A stretch of 48,329 bases of DNA from Candidatus Heimdallarchaeota archaeon (lineage in GTDB: Archaea > Asgardarchaeota > Heimdallarchaeia > Heimdallarchaeales > Heimdallarchaeaceae): NCBI GenBank assembly GCA_016839875.1, contig JAEOTK010000174.1:1-48329 (forward strand). Direction: 5' to 3'. The notes beneath the pieces are model-generated. The model did not search any database. It was not told where the DNA came from and worked only from the letters and a program-made list of their open reading frames with translations. The translations under genes were made by a program, and so were the position numbers. Below are positions 33,238 through 42,862 of the stretch, piece by piece (position 1 is the first letter of the stretch; every line of letters starts with the position of its first letter).

Positions 33238-35676
33238 ATGAATAGAAATCAAAAAGTATTAACTATTTTGTGTCTAGTTGTCACAACACTTCTCCTTTCA
33301 TCTACATTTATTACACTAAATACATATGGATATGATTGGAATATTACTGAAACTACGACACTTATTGAACATGATAACGTTGCATACGGGGTTATTGAAG
33401 GTAATCATGAAATTGAAAATCAATATCTTGAGACTGAATTTGCTGCACAACTGAGATATATAAGAGAAGCACAAAGCTCATCAACAACATCAATGGCCAA
33501 TGGATCCAATGTTTTCAGAAAATCCTTTGATTCTTCATACTATGACAGTTTCTCTAGATTCTTCTATGAGGAATCGGAATGGAAGGATCATCCTACATAT
33601 CTAACAGCAACAAATGATACTGGATATGGACCAAATTTCAATTTTACTGTTGGGTTGAATGATCAAGGATTACTTGATCTTAAATCAGCAACTTCATTGG
33701 AATTGGAAGCAAATGTCATTTATCTCTTTAGAGTAAACCTAAGAGCAGGAGAAATGTTTGATTTAAACATTCGAACAACTGCTTTGCTAAATTATCTAGT
33801 GTACTTCAACGAAGTATATTCTAGTGGAGGTTCAATAAATGGTGATAATAGAGATATACTACCTCTTGTCGCAAGAGAGAAGGGTGAGTATTATATATAC
33901 TTCTATTCTTCAGCTGAGAATTATATAATAATTGAACCTAGAGATATTATAGTCCATAAATATTCGGTTGATTCACCTATAGCTAGTAGATTTGTAAATG
34001 AACCAGATCAAGTATGGAACGAGTCCAAGAACCTTTTTGAGGAAAACAGAAATAGTGAAGCTGTACATGCATTTTATTTCAATGTTCCAGCTGGAGCTTA
34101 TGAATTTAAGTATATTAGATTTGATAATGCAATAGATACATTAGCTTTTGTGAACCAACAAGGCTTATACTATGATACTTCAACACAACCATCCTACATG
34201 GATTTAGTATTAGGTTTTGGAACATTTGAGAAATATACTTGGAATTTTGAACATGATACAAATATGCTAGTCTACATATTAAGTGAGAGAGATCCTATTG
34301 ACTGGGTAGAGTTTGATTATATATTCTCAATTACAAGTGTAGATGTACCAACTCTAGAATCAGGCGTTGAATATGAATATCAAGACGATCTTTTGAGTTT
34401 TGGTGTTAATATTGAGGAAACACAAATGATATACTTGAATCACAGTGGATTTGGTAACCATGCTATGTGGATAATGAATTATGTCACTGATGGTTTACTT
34501 TATGGAAACTCCTATACTTTGCGCCCTCTTGGAGAAGATGCAGATAAGATAATCTTAGATCCTGGATATTATTATTTCATGACGCCATTTGTAAGTACAT
34601 ATGACTTTGATATATTGTTGAGTACGATAGATATTGAAGACTATAATGGTACAAAAACATATGAATTCAACCAAACTCTAGGTACTCCCGAGAGCTATAA
34701 ACTCCTAAAATTCGAGATTCCACCGAATATATACCATAACTACAATTTCACATTTACGATGCAAAATAACTACACGGTAGAGCTTCAATATGAGATTTTC
34801 AGAGGAAACTATTTGCATGGTTCAACCTATACAGAGACAGTAGGTAATCAAGAAGATACTGGAATTTTCCAAGGTTATGATACCAATGATACTCAAGTCT
34901 TATCATTTTACACACTAGAAGATTCTGTAAGATATGTTTTGATTAGTGTTCTAGATATTTACAACAATACAGGAGCTACTTGGGCAGATTATGGTGTTGC
35001 TTATGTAAATCAAACAACTGTTCAGATCATACTAAAGGAAGATCCTGATTATCCCGATGCATTCAATGCTATTGACATGGAATTCATCTATGATGCATTT
35101 CTTGATGAAAATGGAACTTGGACTGGAGATTACTTATTCTATGATGATGGGAACGATAGAACAATGTACATAATTAATACAACTGTTCCTCTAAATACTT
35201 GGTATTCAATTGAGATTTTCATCATAAATGGAACCAGAAGTAGTGTAACCTATTATCTTCCACATAGTGATGGTACCCGTCCTGATGAATTCAGAAGAGA
35301 AGCAGTATGGAACAAATATTACTATAAGGACTGGAATTCCGGTACTACATATTTAGTAGATTATGACACGACTCACTCTCCTGATAATACAACCTATGCA
35401 ATTCACTTTGGTGTTTTAGCACCTGAGTTGATATTCATGTTTAATGTATATCATCAGAATCTTAATGGTTCTATCTCAATAGAGTTTGTTCCGCATACAT
35501 GCACAGTTATCAATCCCTATGACTTTGAAGCACTTTCTAGTGGTCTTTCAACTGGAGGTATTATAGCACTCGCTATTATTGGTGGATTAGCAGGAACTGC
35601 AGCGATTGCCGTTCTTGTTGTTAAAGTCATTATACCTAAAGTTAAAACAAAGACACCAAGTTCTCCTAGCTACTAA
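33238..35676 (+). CDS. large glycosylated surface protein with signal peptide and C-terminal anchor
   Basis: An 812-residue protein not assigned to a family. Residues 1-31 form a signal peptide. Residues 32-775 are beta-rich, Tyr/Asn/Asp-rich and low in cysteine, with about 18 N-glycosylation sequons (NxS/T), as expected for an archaeal cell-surface protein. One membrane helix (GGIIALAIIGGLAGTAAIAVLVV) lies near 778-800, followed by a short basic tail. Repeated beta-sandwich domains seem likely, but no clear sequence repeat is seen. It could be an S-layer-like or receptor protein. The gene is monocistronic: AT-rich promoter upstream and a T-rich tract after the stop. Confidence 0.75.
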   Translation: MNRNQKVLTILCLVVTTLLLSSTFITLNTYGYDWNITETTTLIEHDNVAYGVIEGNHEIENQYLETEFAAQLRYIREAQSSSTTSMANGSNVFRKSFDSSYYDSFSRFFYEESEWKDHPTYLTATNDTGYGPNFNFTVGLNDQGLLDLKSATSLELEANVIYLFRVNLRAGEMFDLNIRTTALLNYLVYFNEVYSSGGSINGDNRDILPLVAREKGEYYIYFYSSAENYIIIEPRDIIVHKYSVDSPIASRFVNEPDQVWNESKNLFEENRNSEAVHAFYFNVPAGAYEFKYIRFDNAIDTLAFVNQQGLYYDTSTQPSYMDLVLGFGTFEKYTWNFEHDTNMLVYILSERDPIDWVEFDYIFSITSVDVPTLESGVEYEYQDDLLSFGVNIEETQMIYLNHSGFGNHAMWIMNYVTDGLLYGNSYTLRPLGEDADKIILDPGYYYFMTPFVSTYDFDILLSTIDIEDYNGTKTYEFNQTLGTPESYKLLKFEIPPNIYHNYNFTFTMQNNYTVELQYEIFRGNYLHGSTYTETVGNQEDTGIFQGYDTNDTQVLSFYTLEDSVRYVLISVLDIYNNTGATWADYGVAYVNQTTVQIILKEDPDYPDAFNAIDMEFIYDAFLDENGTWTGDYLFYDDGNDRTMYIINTTVPLNTWYSIEIFIINGTRSSVTYYLPHSDGTRPDEFRREAVWNKYYYKDWNSGTTYLVDYDTTHSPDNTTYAIHFGVLAPELIFMFNVYHQNLNGSISIEFVPHTCTVINPYDFEALSSGLSTGGIIALAIIGGLAGTAAIAVLVVKVIIPKVKTKTPSSPSY

Positions 35677-35712
35677 ACTCCCTTCCTTTTCTTTTTTCTT
35701 TTATTTTTCTTA
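35677..35712 (+). terminator. T-rich terminator of the surface-protein gene
   Basis: Directly after the stop codon the plus strand is almost pure pyrimidine with several T4-T6 runs. It also covers the end of the convergent dehydratase gene. Confidence 0.5.
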
Positions 35713-36663
35713 ATTTATTCTCTTTCGAAGTATATCAAAAAACTCTGTAATGTCTATATTTCCACCCGATATGATTACACCGATATTCTTAGATTTTAAG
35801 TCAAGTTGATTAGATAACACTCCAGCTAAAGAGACAGCACCTGAAGGCTCAACTACAAGTTTCATTCTAGTCCAAAGAAATTCCATAGCATCTACAATTG
35901 CTTCTTCAGTAACAGTAATTATGTCGTCAACATTCTCTCTTATAATTCGGAAAGTATTAGGTCCTAGTTGAGTTCTTAATCCATCTGCGATTGTATTTGG
36001 GTTAATTGAAGGATAGATTTTACCTTCTTTATATGATCTATAAGCATCATCTGCATTCTTAGGCTCAACACCAATCACTTTTGTGTCTTTGCTTAACCAT
36101 TTTGTGGCTAATGATGTGCCTGATAGAATCCCTCCTCCTCCACAAGGTGCAAAAATATAATCAAAATCTCCTATTTCTTTGATAAGTTCATAAGCTGATG
36201 TACCTTGACCATGAATAACATTCAAATTATCGGAGGGATGAATTAGAGTATAACCATGTTGATCTATTAATTCTTGTGCAACTTCTTCTCTGTCTCCTGG
36301 TTTAGATCCGCAGAATACTACATCAGCTCCATATTCCTTTGTAGCTGCTATTTTGGCTTTTGGAGCATTTTCAGGCATAACGATAACAGCGTATACACCA
36401 GCTTTTGTTGAAGCCAGAGATAAAGCCTGTGCATAATTTCCAGATGAGTGAGTGATTACTCCTTTTTCTTTTTGTTCTGAGCTCAGAGCAGAGACTGCAT
36501 TGAAAGCTCCTCTAAATTTGAAAGAACCAGTTTTCTGAAAACTTTCCATCTTAAGATAACAGTTTCCTCCTACAAATTTATTCAAAGTTGTGGATTGCAT
36601 AACTGGAGTTAGATTAATAGCTTCCTTGATTCGATGATAAGTTTCTTCTATTATTTCAGACAT
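35710..36663 (-). CDS. threonine/serine dehydratase or serine racemase-type PLP enzyme
   Basis: A 317-residue fold-type II PLP enzyme. Schiff-base K49 lies in the signature KTGSFKFRGAFNA, SSGNYAQALS is the substrate loop, and CGGGGILSGTS is the phosphate loop. The length matches catabolic threonine dehydratase (TdcB) and serine racemase, without the C-terminal ACT-like domain of biosynthetic IlvA. It would convert threonine to 2-oxobutanoate or serine to pyruvate, in line with amino-acid fermentation. It is co-directional with the TldE gene upstream (gap about 54 nt). No allosteric domain is visible, so it is unlikely to be feedback-inhibited by isoleucine. Confidence 0.9.
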   Translation of the reverse strand: MSEIIEETYHRIKEAINLTPVMQSTTLNKFVGGNCYLKMESFQKTGSFKFRGAFNAVSALSSEQKEKGVITHSSGNYAQALSLASTKAGVYAVIVMPENAPKAKIAATKEYGADVVFCGSKPGDREEVAQELIDQHGYTLIHPSDNLNVIHGQGTSAYELIKEIGDFDYIFAPCGGGGILSGTSLATKWLSKDTKVIGVEPKNADDAYRSYKEGKIYPSINPNTIADGLRTQLGPNTFRIIRENVDDIITVTEEAIVDAMEFLWTRMKLVVEPSGAVSLAGVLSNQLDLKSKNIGVIISGGNIDITEFFDILRKRIN

Positions 36664-36717
36664 TAGTAACTAACCTGTATTTTTGAATGATTGATATTTC
36701 TATTTGATTAATTGTGA

Positions 36718-38079
36718 CTAATGTTTACTCTTTCCTGTGAATTTGAATGACTTTAGTTTTATAGAAGGACAAATTGTAGATACATTTTTTTCTGTGTTTT
36801 CGCTAATCAATGGTACATCTTTCAGAAAATCTTGGAGATTATCTGTAAACCTGAAATTCTTAGCAGCTGAAACTATCTCTCCATCTTCAATATATAATAA
36901 ACCATCTCTAGTCAAACCTGTTATAGCACCAAGTCTTCTATTAACAAAATTGGTATAGTGTAATCTATTTACGAAGAAACCTTTTTTTGTTTCTTCAATC
37001 ATCTCTTCTAATGATGAATCCCCGGGATAAAGAGTAAGATTCATTGGCATAACCCAGCTGAACACATAATCGGAGTACGGGATGATTTGATGACCTGTTG
37101 TCCTAGCTTTGTCATTCAAGTATCTTGAAGCCATGAAATTATTGTAGATTATAGTTTTTGGAACACCTTCTTCAACAAGAAAAACAGGATTTTTACTCAC
37201 TCCTTCTCCATCAAATGGAGTTGATAATAGTGTTTCAGGATTAAGAGGATCATCAAGTAGTGTGAGTTTCTTATCAAACAATTGAGAACCAATCTGATCT
37301 GCAATAAAGCTCTGTGATTCATGGTAGGAATTTGCAGAAAATCCGAATGATAGAAACCTCATTAGGGTTGTTGCTGCAGCAGGAGATAAAACAACTTCAT
37401 AGTCGCCTGGTGAATAATCTTTTGAATTACAAGTACTCACAGATAGCTCAGTAGCTTTTCTTGATATTTCATCTGGTGATAGATGAGAAGGATCCCTTAC
37501 ATGTTGTTCTTCTTTGGCATATCCTTTATTTTCTTTCTCTGTTAAAGAATTAACAACTAAACCATTGTATGTAATCTGATGAGAATCATCGATTCCGTTT
37601 GAATTTAAAACTCGAAATCTGAGATCGTTAATATATACAGAACCTGCTAGCTTTGCTTTGCTATCGACTTCTTCTGCAGCGTTTACAGCTGTTTCAACAA
37701 TATCAGCTCTTTGAAATTCATCTAGTAGATTTCCTGTTGATGGAATTGTTGTTTTAGGTGCATCATCTTTTTCAGGAAAACCTTGGAAAAAAGATATTTC
37801 AGGTACAAATGAAAGCATTGATTCAAGTTGTTTTATAGATGAATCAATCGATTTGTTAGTTAGCGTTGTAAGAGAACTTGAACAGACTCTCTTATCTTTT
37901 GACACTCTAAATAGAAATCTGTAAGTATGATCTGAAACATTTTGGTGAATAGTCGAATTTGCAAATCTTGTTAGTGAATGTAATCTATCCACACAATTAA
38001 CTTCATAAGAATCAAATGGAGCAGCTTCAAGAGCTTTTTGAGTGTAATTAATTAAGGAAAGAAAATTTTCTGAAAACAT
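36718..38079 (-). CDS. tldE: TldE (PmbA)-family protease subunit
   Basis: The non-catalytic partner of TldD. About 453 residues from ATG 38079, chosen because AAAGTGAT precedes it at the standard spacing. The frame is open to 38190, but the extra 37 residues (two Cys-rich helices) would include the predicted promoter (TTTAAATTA near 38145). PmbA/TldE features include FDGEGVSKNPVFLVEEG, KTIIYNNFMASRY and the C-terminal GAITGLTRDGLLYIEDGEIV. The HExxxH motif of TldD is missing, as expected for TldE. TldD itself is 12 kb away on the other strand. The gene is divergent from tmk. Confidence 0.88.
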   Translation of the reverse strand: MFSENFLSLINYTQKALEAAPFDSYEVNCVDRLHSLTRFANSTIHQNVSDHTYRFLFRVSKDKRVCSSSLTTLTNKSIDSSIKQLESMLSFVPEISFFQGFPEKDDAPKTTIPSTGNLLDEFQRADIVETAVNAAEEVDSKAKLAGSVYINDLRFRVLNSNGIDDSHQITYNGLVVNSLTEKENKGYAKEEQHVRDPSHLSPDEISRKATELSVSTCNSKDYSPGDYEVVLSPAAATTLMRFLSFGFSANSYHESQSFIADQIGSQLFDKKLTLLDDPLNPETLLSTPFDGEGVSKNPVFLVEEGVPKTIIYNNFMASRYLNDKARTTGHQIIPYSDYVFSWVMPMNLTLYPGDSSLEEMIEETKKGFFVNRLHYTNFVNRRLGAITGLTRDGLLYIEDGEIVSAAKNFRFTDNLQDFLKDVPLISENTEKNVSTICPSIKLKSFKFTGKSKH

Positions 38080-38243
38080 TTTATCACTTTTACCATCAAA
38101 TAGAATTTGTTCTCTTATGCATTTTAATCGATATTCGCAATAATTTAAACATTTCTCTAAAAAGTGTCCACTCAATCTATCTAGCATCAATTATATTGTT
38201 GGTCACCGTAACTGTTTTAATACATTTGATTTCATTTGTTGAT

Positions 38244-38876
38244 ATGTCTGATTCTCCTCAAGCTGGAGTATTCATCTGCTTCGAAGGCATCGATGGTTCG
38301 GGAAAAACAAGTCTCTCACGCTTTGTTGTTGACTTTCTCAAATCTGTTGGACATAATGCAGTGTATACTACAGAACCTACTAGGTATTCTGTTCCTGGAA
38401 GAAGACTTCGAGAGAGTTTTTTTGCTCCTGAACGCTTACCTGTAGAGGAAGAATTTAGATTATTTTTGGAAGATCGAATCATTCATTTAAAGGATGAAGT
38501 TATTCCCCAATTAGAAGATGGAAAGATTGTTGTAACTGATCGTTACTATTTTTCATCAGTAGCATATCAAGGATCTAGAGGCTTAGATTGGCGTTATATC
38601 TTAGAAGAAAATGAGAAAGTTTCTCTTGTTCCAGACCTTGTATTATTACTAGATTTACCTGTGGATGTTGCCATTACAAGAATTGCGAATGATCGAGTTG
38701 AAGGTGTTAATACCTTTGAGAAAAAGGAGAATCTACAAAGAGTTAATGAGATTTATTTTGCTTTAGTAGAAAAGTTTCCTGATCTATTTCAAGTAGTTGA
38801 CGTAGATAAATCACTTTCTGATGTTAAGGATATTATCAACAATCTGGTATTGGATTTTATTAAAAGCAGAGAATGA
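38244..38876 (+). CDS. tmk: thymidylate kinase
   Basis: Phosphorylates dTMP to dTDP for DNA synthesis. About 210 residues from ATG 38244. P-loop FEGIDGSGKTS, the substrate motif TTEPTR, the DRY motif VVTDRYYFSSVAYQG and the LVLLLDLP strand are all as in Tmk. The frame is open upstream to 38196, but a TATA-like TTTTAATAC is centred about 27 nt before ATG 38244, which predicts a leaderless mRNA at that codon. It ends 2 nt before the stop codon of the convergent ecfT gene. Confidence 0.95.
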   Translation: MSDSPQAGVFICFEGIDGSGKTSLSRFVVDFLKSVGHNAVYTTEPTRYSVPGRRLRESFFAPERLPVEEEFRLFLEDRIIHLKDEVIPQLEDGKIVVTDRYYFSSVAYQGSRGLDWRYILEENEKVSLVPDLVLLLDLPVDVAITRIANDRVEGVNTFEKKENLQRVNEIYFALVEKFPDLFQVVDVDKSLSDVKDIINNLVLDFIKSRE

Positions 38877-38877
38877 G

Positions 38878-39618
38878 TTAACCTCTGAAGAAGATAATTA
38901 TACAAACTAATGCTGCAATAGAGATCATCATTATAAAAATATCAATAATTCTGATGCTAAGATCTAGCAAATGATTATCTCTTCTTATTGGTTTAAATCC
39001 TTTTAATATCATAGATTCTGCTAAATCCACTCCTCTATTCATAGATCCTGTTATAAGGGGTTTGAGAGTTTTTCTTAAGATGTAAAATTGCTTTCCCATC
39101 TTCCACTTTTTTGCGGTTAAACCTTTCAGTTTACGGATATTATTGATCTCAATTACTTCTTTACTAAGAACAGGAATAAATTGGTATATTGTAGTAATTA
39201 ACCAAGTTAAGATTGATGGCACATACATCTTTTCCAAAGATATAGAGAGCTCATAAGGACTTACAGTATAGAAGAACCAGCTTATTATAAAGAACGAGGA
39301 TACTAGCCGTATCTCAATTGCTGCAAAGAACATGTAGATGCTTTCTATTGTTACTGTATAATGAGCAATTAGGGTAGCTAATCCTGAAAATAACGACAAG
39401 AAGAAGACAGCTACTAGAATATATTTAGGATTTATTCTTGATATTAGAACTAATAATAAAGAAAATGAAACCAAGCTTATTAGGACGTATAAGTTCATCG
39501 AATATAAGACACTGACAAGAAAAGCTATTAGAATTACTAACTTACTTCTTGGATCAAGATAGGTTGTTTTCTTGTATGTAAGAAAAACACTTTCTTTTGT
39601 ATTGTTGTTTCTCAACAT
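38878..39618 (-). CDS. ecfT: ECF transporter transmembrane component EcfT
   Basis: A 246-residue membrane protein with five to six helices. EcfT couples ATP hydrolysis by EcfA to the vitamin- or metal-binding S component. The coupling-helix motif, normally A-R-G, appears as MNRGVDLAESM after the cytoplasmic helices, and LTAKKWK precedes it. A GGAGAAAT ribosome site lies before the ATG. It follows the EcfA-like double ATPase gene by 15 nt, so the two form one operon. No S component is seen in the window, which suggests a shared (group II) module. Confidence 0.88.
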   Translation of the reverse strand: MLRNNNTKESVFLTYKKTTYLDPRSKLVILIAFLVSVLYSMNLYVLISLVSFSLLLVLISRINPKYILVAVFFLSLFSGLATLIAHYTVTIESIYMFFAAIEIRLVSSFFIISWFFYTVSPYELSISLEKMYVPSILTWLITTIYQFIPVLSKEVIEINNIRKLKGLTAKKWKMGKQFYILRKTLKPLITGSMNRGVDLAESMILKGFKPIRRDNHLLDLSIRIIDIFIMMISIAALVCIIIFFRG

Positions 39619-39633
39619 ATATATTTCTCCTAA

Positions 39634-41109
39634 TTATGCAGTGTCTATTTCACTCCTCTCTGAAATTTTGAGTAAGTGATTTTTGTCTAAAACAGGACAT
39701 AATTTGCCCTGATCCAGATACACTATCCTGTCGACAAAATCAGCTAACCAATCCCAATCATGACTTACTATGATGATTGCTTTGTCATTTTCTTTTAATT
39801 TCTTAAATTGCTTAATTAACCATTCTTTATTCTGTTGTCCCAATCCATTGGTTATTTCATCTACAATTATAATATCTGGATCATGATAAATTGCAGTAAG
39901 AAATGCGAGTCTTCGTTTTTCTCCATGAGAGAGAGAATGAGGATTGTTTTCCTTATACTCATTTAACATACTCTGAACTAGTAAATTTGAAATTTCTTGA
40001 TCTATTACTTCTTTTCCAAGATTCTTTGCTATAAAACCTATTTCTTCTTCTACTGTCTCTTCAAAAAATTGGATTTCTGGGTTTTGAAACACAACACCAA
40101 TATGCTCCGAGATAGTTTTCCATTCAATTTGCTTTAATTCATCATTATTTATGCGAATTTCTCCTGTCTTTGGTTCTAATAATCCACACATTAATTTAAT
40201 CAAGGAAGTTTTGCCAGATCCATTATCTCCTATAATTCCAATTATCTCTCCTTTGTTTAATGTAAGTGATATGTTGGCTAAATCGAGTAAATTTGGATAT
40301 TCAAATGAAACATTATCAATTTCGATTATTCCTGCATTCGGAATGTTTTTTTTATTCCCATATTGGCTATTTTTCTGTATAGGTATTTTTTTCTTGCTTC
40401 GCTCTTCCTTTTTTTCTTTGGATAACATTGAATCTTTTGTGATTTTCCCTTCTTCTAATTCAATTAGCCTTGTCGCAATTCCTTCATATTGTTTATATTC
40501 ATGAGTAGAAACTATCACAGTTTTACCTTCGGCATGAAGTTTTTGGAGAATTGAGAGAATCTTCTTCTTATTATTTATGTCAAGATTCGCTGTTGGTTCA
40601 TCAGCGATTATGATTTCTGGTCTAGTGGCTAAAGCACATCCAATAGCTACCTTTTGTTTCTCTCCTTCTGATAGATTCTCGACCTTTCTATACAGTATTT
40701 TCTTCAAATCAATTTGTTTTGTTATTGTTTCTATTATCTCTGTAATTTCGTGTCTTGGATAACCACGGTATTCTAAGGAAAAAGCTAGTTCAGAAATGAC
40801 GTATGGTGTTGTAAAGGAATTCTCAATTCTTTGAGGAATATATCCCATACTCTCTGATAATGTAGAAACCGAAGTTTCTAGCACATCCTCTTGTTTGAAA
40901 CATACACGTCCCTTCTGTTCTCCAGTGTAGAAATGTGGAATAAGACCAAGGATAGAATAACAAAAAGTACTTTTTCCACTTCCACTTGGACCTGTTAAAA
41001 CAACAAACTCATTTTCTAGTATTGATACTTTCAGGTCTGAAATCGTCCATTTTTCTCGCAGGTTATAACGAAAACTATAATCCTCAAATGAGATGGCTGT
41101 TTTTGACAT
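39634..41109 (-). CDS. fused double ATPase of an ECF transporter (EcfA-EcfA')
   Basis: A 491-residue protein with two ABC ATPase domains. Domain 1 has Walker A GPSGSGKST, signature LSEGEKQKVAIG and Walker B IIIADEPTAN. Domain 2, from about residue 265, has GDNGSGKTS, LSHGEKRRLAFL and IIIVDEITNG. The Walker B of domain 2 ends in DEIT; Glu is kept in both. The two EcfA subunits of other ECF transporters are separate polypeptides or, as in many archaea, fused like this. A basic linker rich in Lys/Glu joins them (residues 225-250). It sits 18 nt downstream of the DHH gene and 15 nt upstream of ecfT, so all are probably co-transcribed. Confidence 0.92.
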   Translation of the reverse strand: MSKTAISFEDYSFRYNLREKWTISDLKVSILENEFVVLTGPSGSGKSTFCYSILGLIPHFYTGEQKGRVCFKQEDVLETSVSTLSESMGYIPQRIENSFTTPYVISELAFSLEYRGYPRHEITEIIETITKQIDLKKILYRKVENLSEGEKQKVAIGCALATRPEIIIADEPTANLDINNKKKILSILQKLHAEGKTVIVSTHEYKQYEGIATRLIELEEGKITKDSMLSKEKKEERSKKKIPIQKNSQYGNKKNIPNAGIIEIDNVSFEYPNLLDLANISLTLNKGEIIGIIGDNGSGKTSLIKLMCGLLEPKTGEIRINNDELKQIEWKTISEHIGVVFQNPEIQFFEETVEEEIGFIAKNLGKEVIDQEISNLLVQSMLNEYKENNPHSLSHGEKRRLAFLTAIYHDPDIIIVDEITNGLGQQNKEWLIKQFKKLKENDKAIIIVSHDWDWLADFVDRIVYLDQGKLCPVLDKNHLLKISERSEIDTA

Positions 41110-41127
41110 CCAGAAACCTCTAAATTT

Positions 41128-42138
41128 CTATAGTGTTTTTATTTCTTTTAATAATAGCTCCAAAAGATACTTCATTTTCTTGTCAGGTTCTTTTGGTATG
41201 ATTTCTGACTTTGTAATGTTTAATCCTGCAGCTGTTTCATGCCCTCCTCCTGAACCTTCTAACTTTGTAGCTATTTGATTTGCCACATTTCCAAGATGAG
41301 TATTATTTACTGCTGCAAATTCTTTTGTACATCGTAAACTTATCCTGTGTTCCCCATTGGAAGCGCTAGCAACTACTAGAGAACAACTAGCTCCTACATC
41401 AATTAATGATCTAGCAACTGAAGATTCAAAACTACTTATGTATGATATTACGTAAATGTTTTGTTCTTCTTTATGTACGAGGATTCTCGAAGCTCCTTTG
41501 AGTCTAGCAATCTTTTCTGAGATAGTCAAAGCTGTTTGAAGAAGCTTACCTGCATCATCATATTTTCCTCCAACATCGATTAGAAATTGTGTTATTATCA
41601 AGGTTCTTGGGGATAGATATCTGAATCTTCTAGTATCAAATAATATGCCTGTTAGTAATAGAGTAGCAATTTCTGTAGATATGCTAATTTTCAGATCATT
41701 ATAGATTTGAGCTATAATTTCTGCAGTTGAGGTTGAATCATTAATGATTGTTCCTTTTGCTTGCTTTGAGAACTCATGAGCTGAGTGATGGTCAATGATA
41801 AAAATAGGAATTTCTTTGGATATATAATTGTCTAGAGCGAAATCTCCAATTTGAGTTAAATTATTTGTATCACATAGGAAAATAGCTTCTAAATTATCTG
41901 GCAATTGACTTTTGAATATGTCTTTCTTACCTTCAGGAAGTATCTTCTTTGATAACTTACTTAGTGAAGAAGCTAAGAGATGAATTATTGATCCAGGAAT
42001 GAGCTGTTGAATTAAATCTTGCAATCCTATTGCACTAGAAACAGCATCAGGATCTGCATTGTGATGAGTAAAAATTCCAATACTTGATATGTTCTCTTTC
42101 TTCAAAAAATCAGTTATTTTTAGGAATTCTTTAGACAA
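41128..42138 (-). CDS. DHH/DHHA1 phosphoesterase (NrnA/RecJ-like)
   Basis: A 336-residue phosphoesterase of the DHH superfamily, which hydrolyses short oligonucleotides, pAp or cyclic dinucleotides. Motif I is FTHHNADPDAVSSA, motif III is IIDHHSAH and the DHHA1 substrate motif is GSGGGHETAAGL. The archaeal cluster of prefoldin beta, DUF3194 and DHH phosphoesterase is conserved in several lineages, matching the order here. The start is TTG 42138 with a perfect GGAGGAGCT ribosome site (42142-42150) inside the upstream gene. The 19-nt overlap implies translational coupling. Confidence 0.92.
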   Translation of the reverse strand: MSKEFLKITDFLKKENISSIGIFTHHNADPDAVSSAIGLQDLIQQLIPGSIIHLLASSLSKLSKKILPEGKKDIFKSQLPDNLEAIFLCDTNNLTQIGDFALDNYISKEIPIFIIDHHSAHEFSKQAKGTIINDSTSTAEIIAQIYNDLKISISTEIATLLLTGILFDTRRFRYLSPRTLIITQFLIDVGGKYDDAGKLLQTALTISEKIARLKGASRILVHKEEQNIYVISYISSFESSVARSLIDVGASCSLVVASASNGEHRISLRCTKEFAAVNNTHLGNVANQIATKLEGSGGGHETAAGLNITKSEIIPKEPDKKMKYLLELLLKEIKTL

Positions 42139-42425
42139 ATTAGCTCCTCCTTTATGATCTCTTGCCCAAGTTCATTTAATTCTTCTTGGAATCTTTCAAA
42201 CTCTTGGGTTGTTAACCCACCTGACATATCGAATTCAAGCGATAAAGTGATAAGATTATCAGAATCTTGTGATAGATTGACTATGAAATTAAAATCCGTT
42301 AGGAGTTGCCAATGAGAATGTTTCTGAATGTATCCGTTTAATTTTTCTTCAACTATAGATGCTAGTTCTTCTAGTTGGATATCAGTCAAAGGACCAATGC
42401 CTAAATCTATTATCTCGGATGACAT
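42120..42425 (-). CDS. DUF3194-like small protein
   Basis: A 101-residue acidic protein with a predicted alpha/beta layout (helix, long beta strand pair, helix). It contains VNLSQDSDNLITLSLEFDMSGG and ends in a Leu/Glu-rich helix. Size, shape and position between prefoldin beta and a DHH phosphoesterase match the archaeal DUF3194 family, which shares a fold with KEOPS subunit Pcc1. The similarity is recalled from gene order and pattern, not computed. It overlaps the DHH gene by 19 nt and carries that gene's ribosome site. Function unknown. Confidence 0.6.
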   Translation of the reverse strand: MSSEIIDLGIGPLTDIQLEELASIVEEKLNGYIQKHSHWQLLTDFNFIVNLSQDSDNLITLSLEFDMSGGLTTQEFERFQEELNELGQEIIKEELICLKNS

Positions 42426-42478
42426 AAGTCATACTTCTCATATATTGATGTAATTAGTTATAAGGGAATGTGGGTTGA

Positions 42479-42820
42479 TTATTTTTTACCCAAAAGCTTC
42501 TCTTGTAGTTCTTTCACTGAGGAGACTAATTTTTTCTCTCTGCTTGTTAGAGATGAAAGTCTTACTTCTATTTTCTCCTGCTGTTCAGCCAGATATTTAT
42601 TTATGTCTTCAACATTCGATTGAAACAATAATCGACCTGCAGATCTATAGATGACCGCAGAAGAATCTAAATCTTTGGTTTCTTTTAATGCAGTTGTGAT
42701 ATCTCGTTTCTCTAATTCAAATTGCTGTAAATTCACTCGAATTACTTCTAATTCTTGGACAAGTTGATTGAAACGTTGAAGCTCTTCTTGTTGTTCGGGA
42801 GTAATTTGTGGAGCTGCCAT
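42479..42820 (-). CDS. pfdB: prefoldin subunit beta
   Basis: A 113-residue prefoldin beta subunit. Prefoldin is a hexameric jellyfish-like chaperone that captures unfolded proteins and passes them to the thermosome. The two long coiled-coil helices flank a short beta-hairpin region (SSAVIYRSAGRLLFQSN), with typical start ITPEQQEELQRFNQLVQELEV. The GAGAGGAT ribosome site (42825-42832) and a TATA-like GGTTTATTTG (42864-42873) lie upstream, so it has its own promoter. It is located directly downstream of the actin gene; actin is the classic client of eukaryotic prefoldin. Confidence 0.93.
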   Translation of the reverse strand: MAAPQITPEQQEELQRFNQLVQELEVIRVNLQQFELEKRDITTALKETKDLDSSAVIYRSAGRLLFQSNVEDINKYLAEQQEKIEVRLSSLTSREKKLVSSVKELQEKLLGKK

Positions 42821-42862
42821 ATTTATCCTCTCATAGTATTTTGAAAAACGCTGCTGAAGAAG

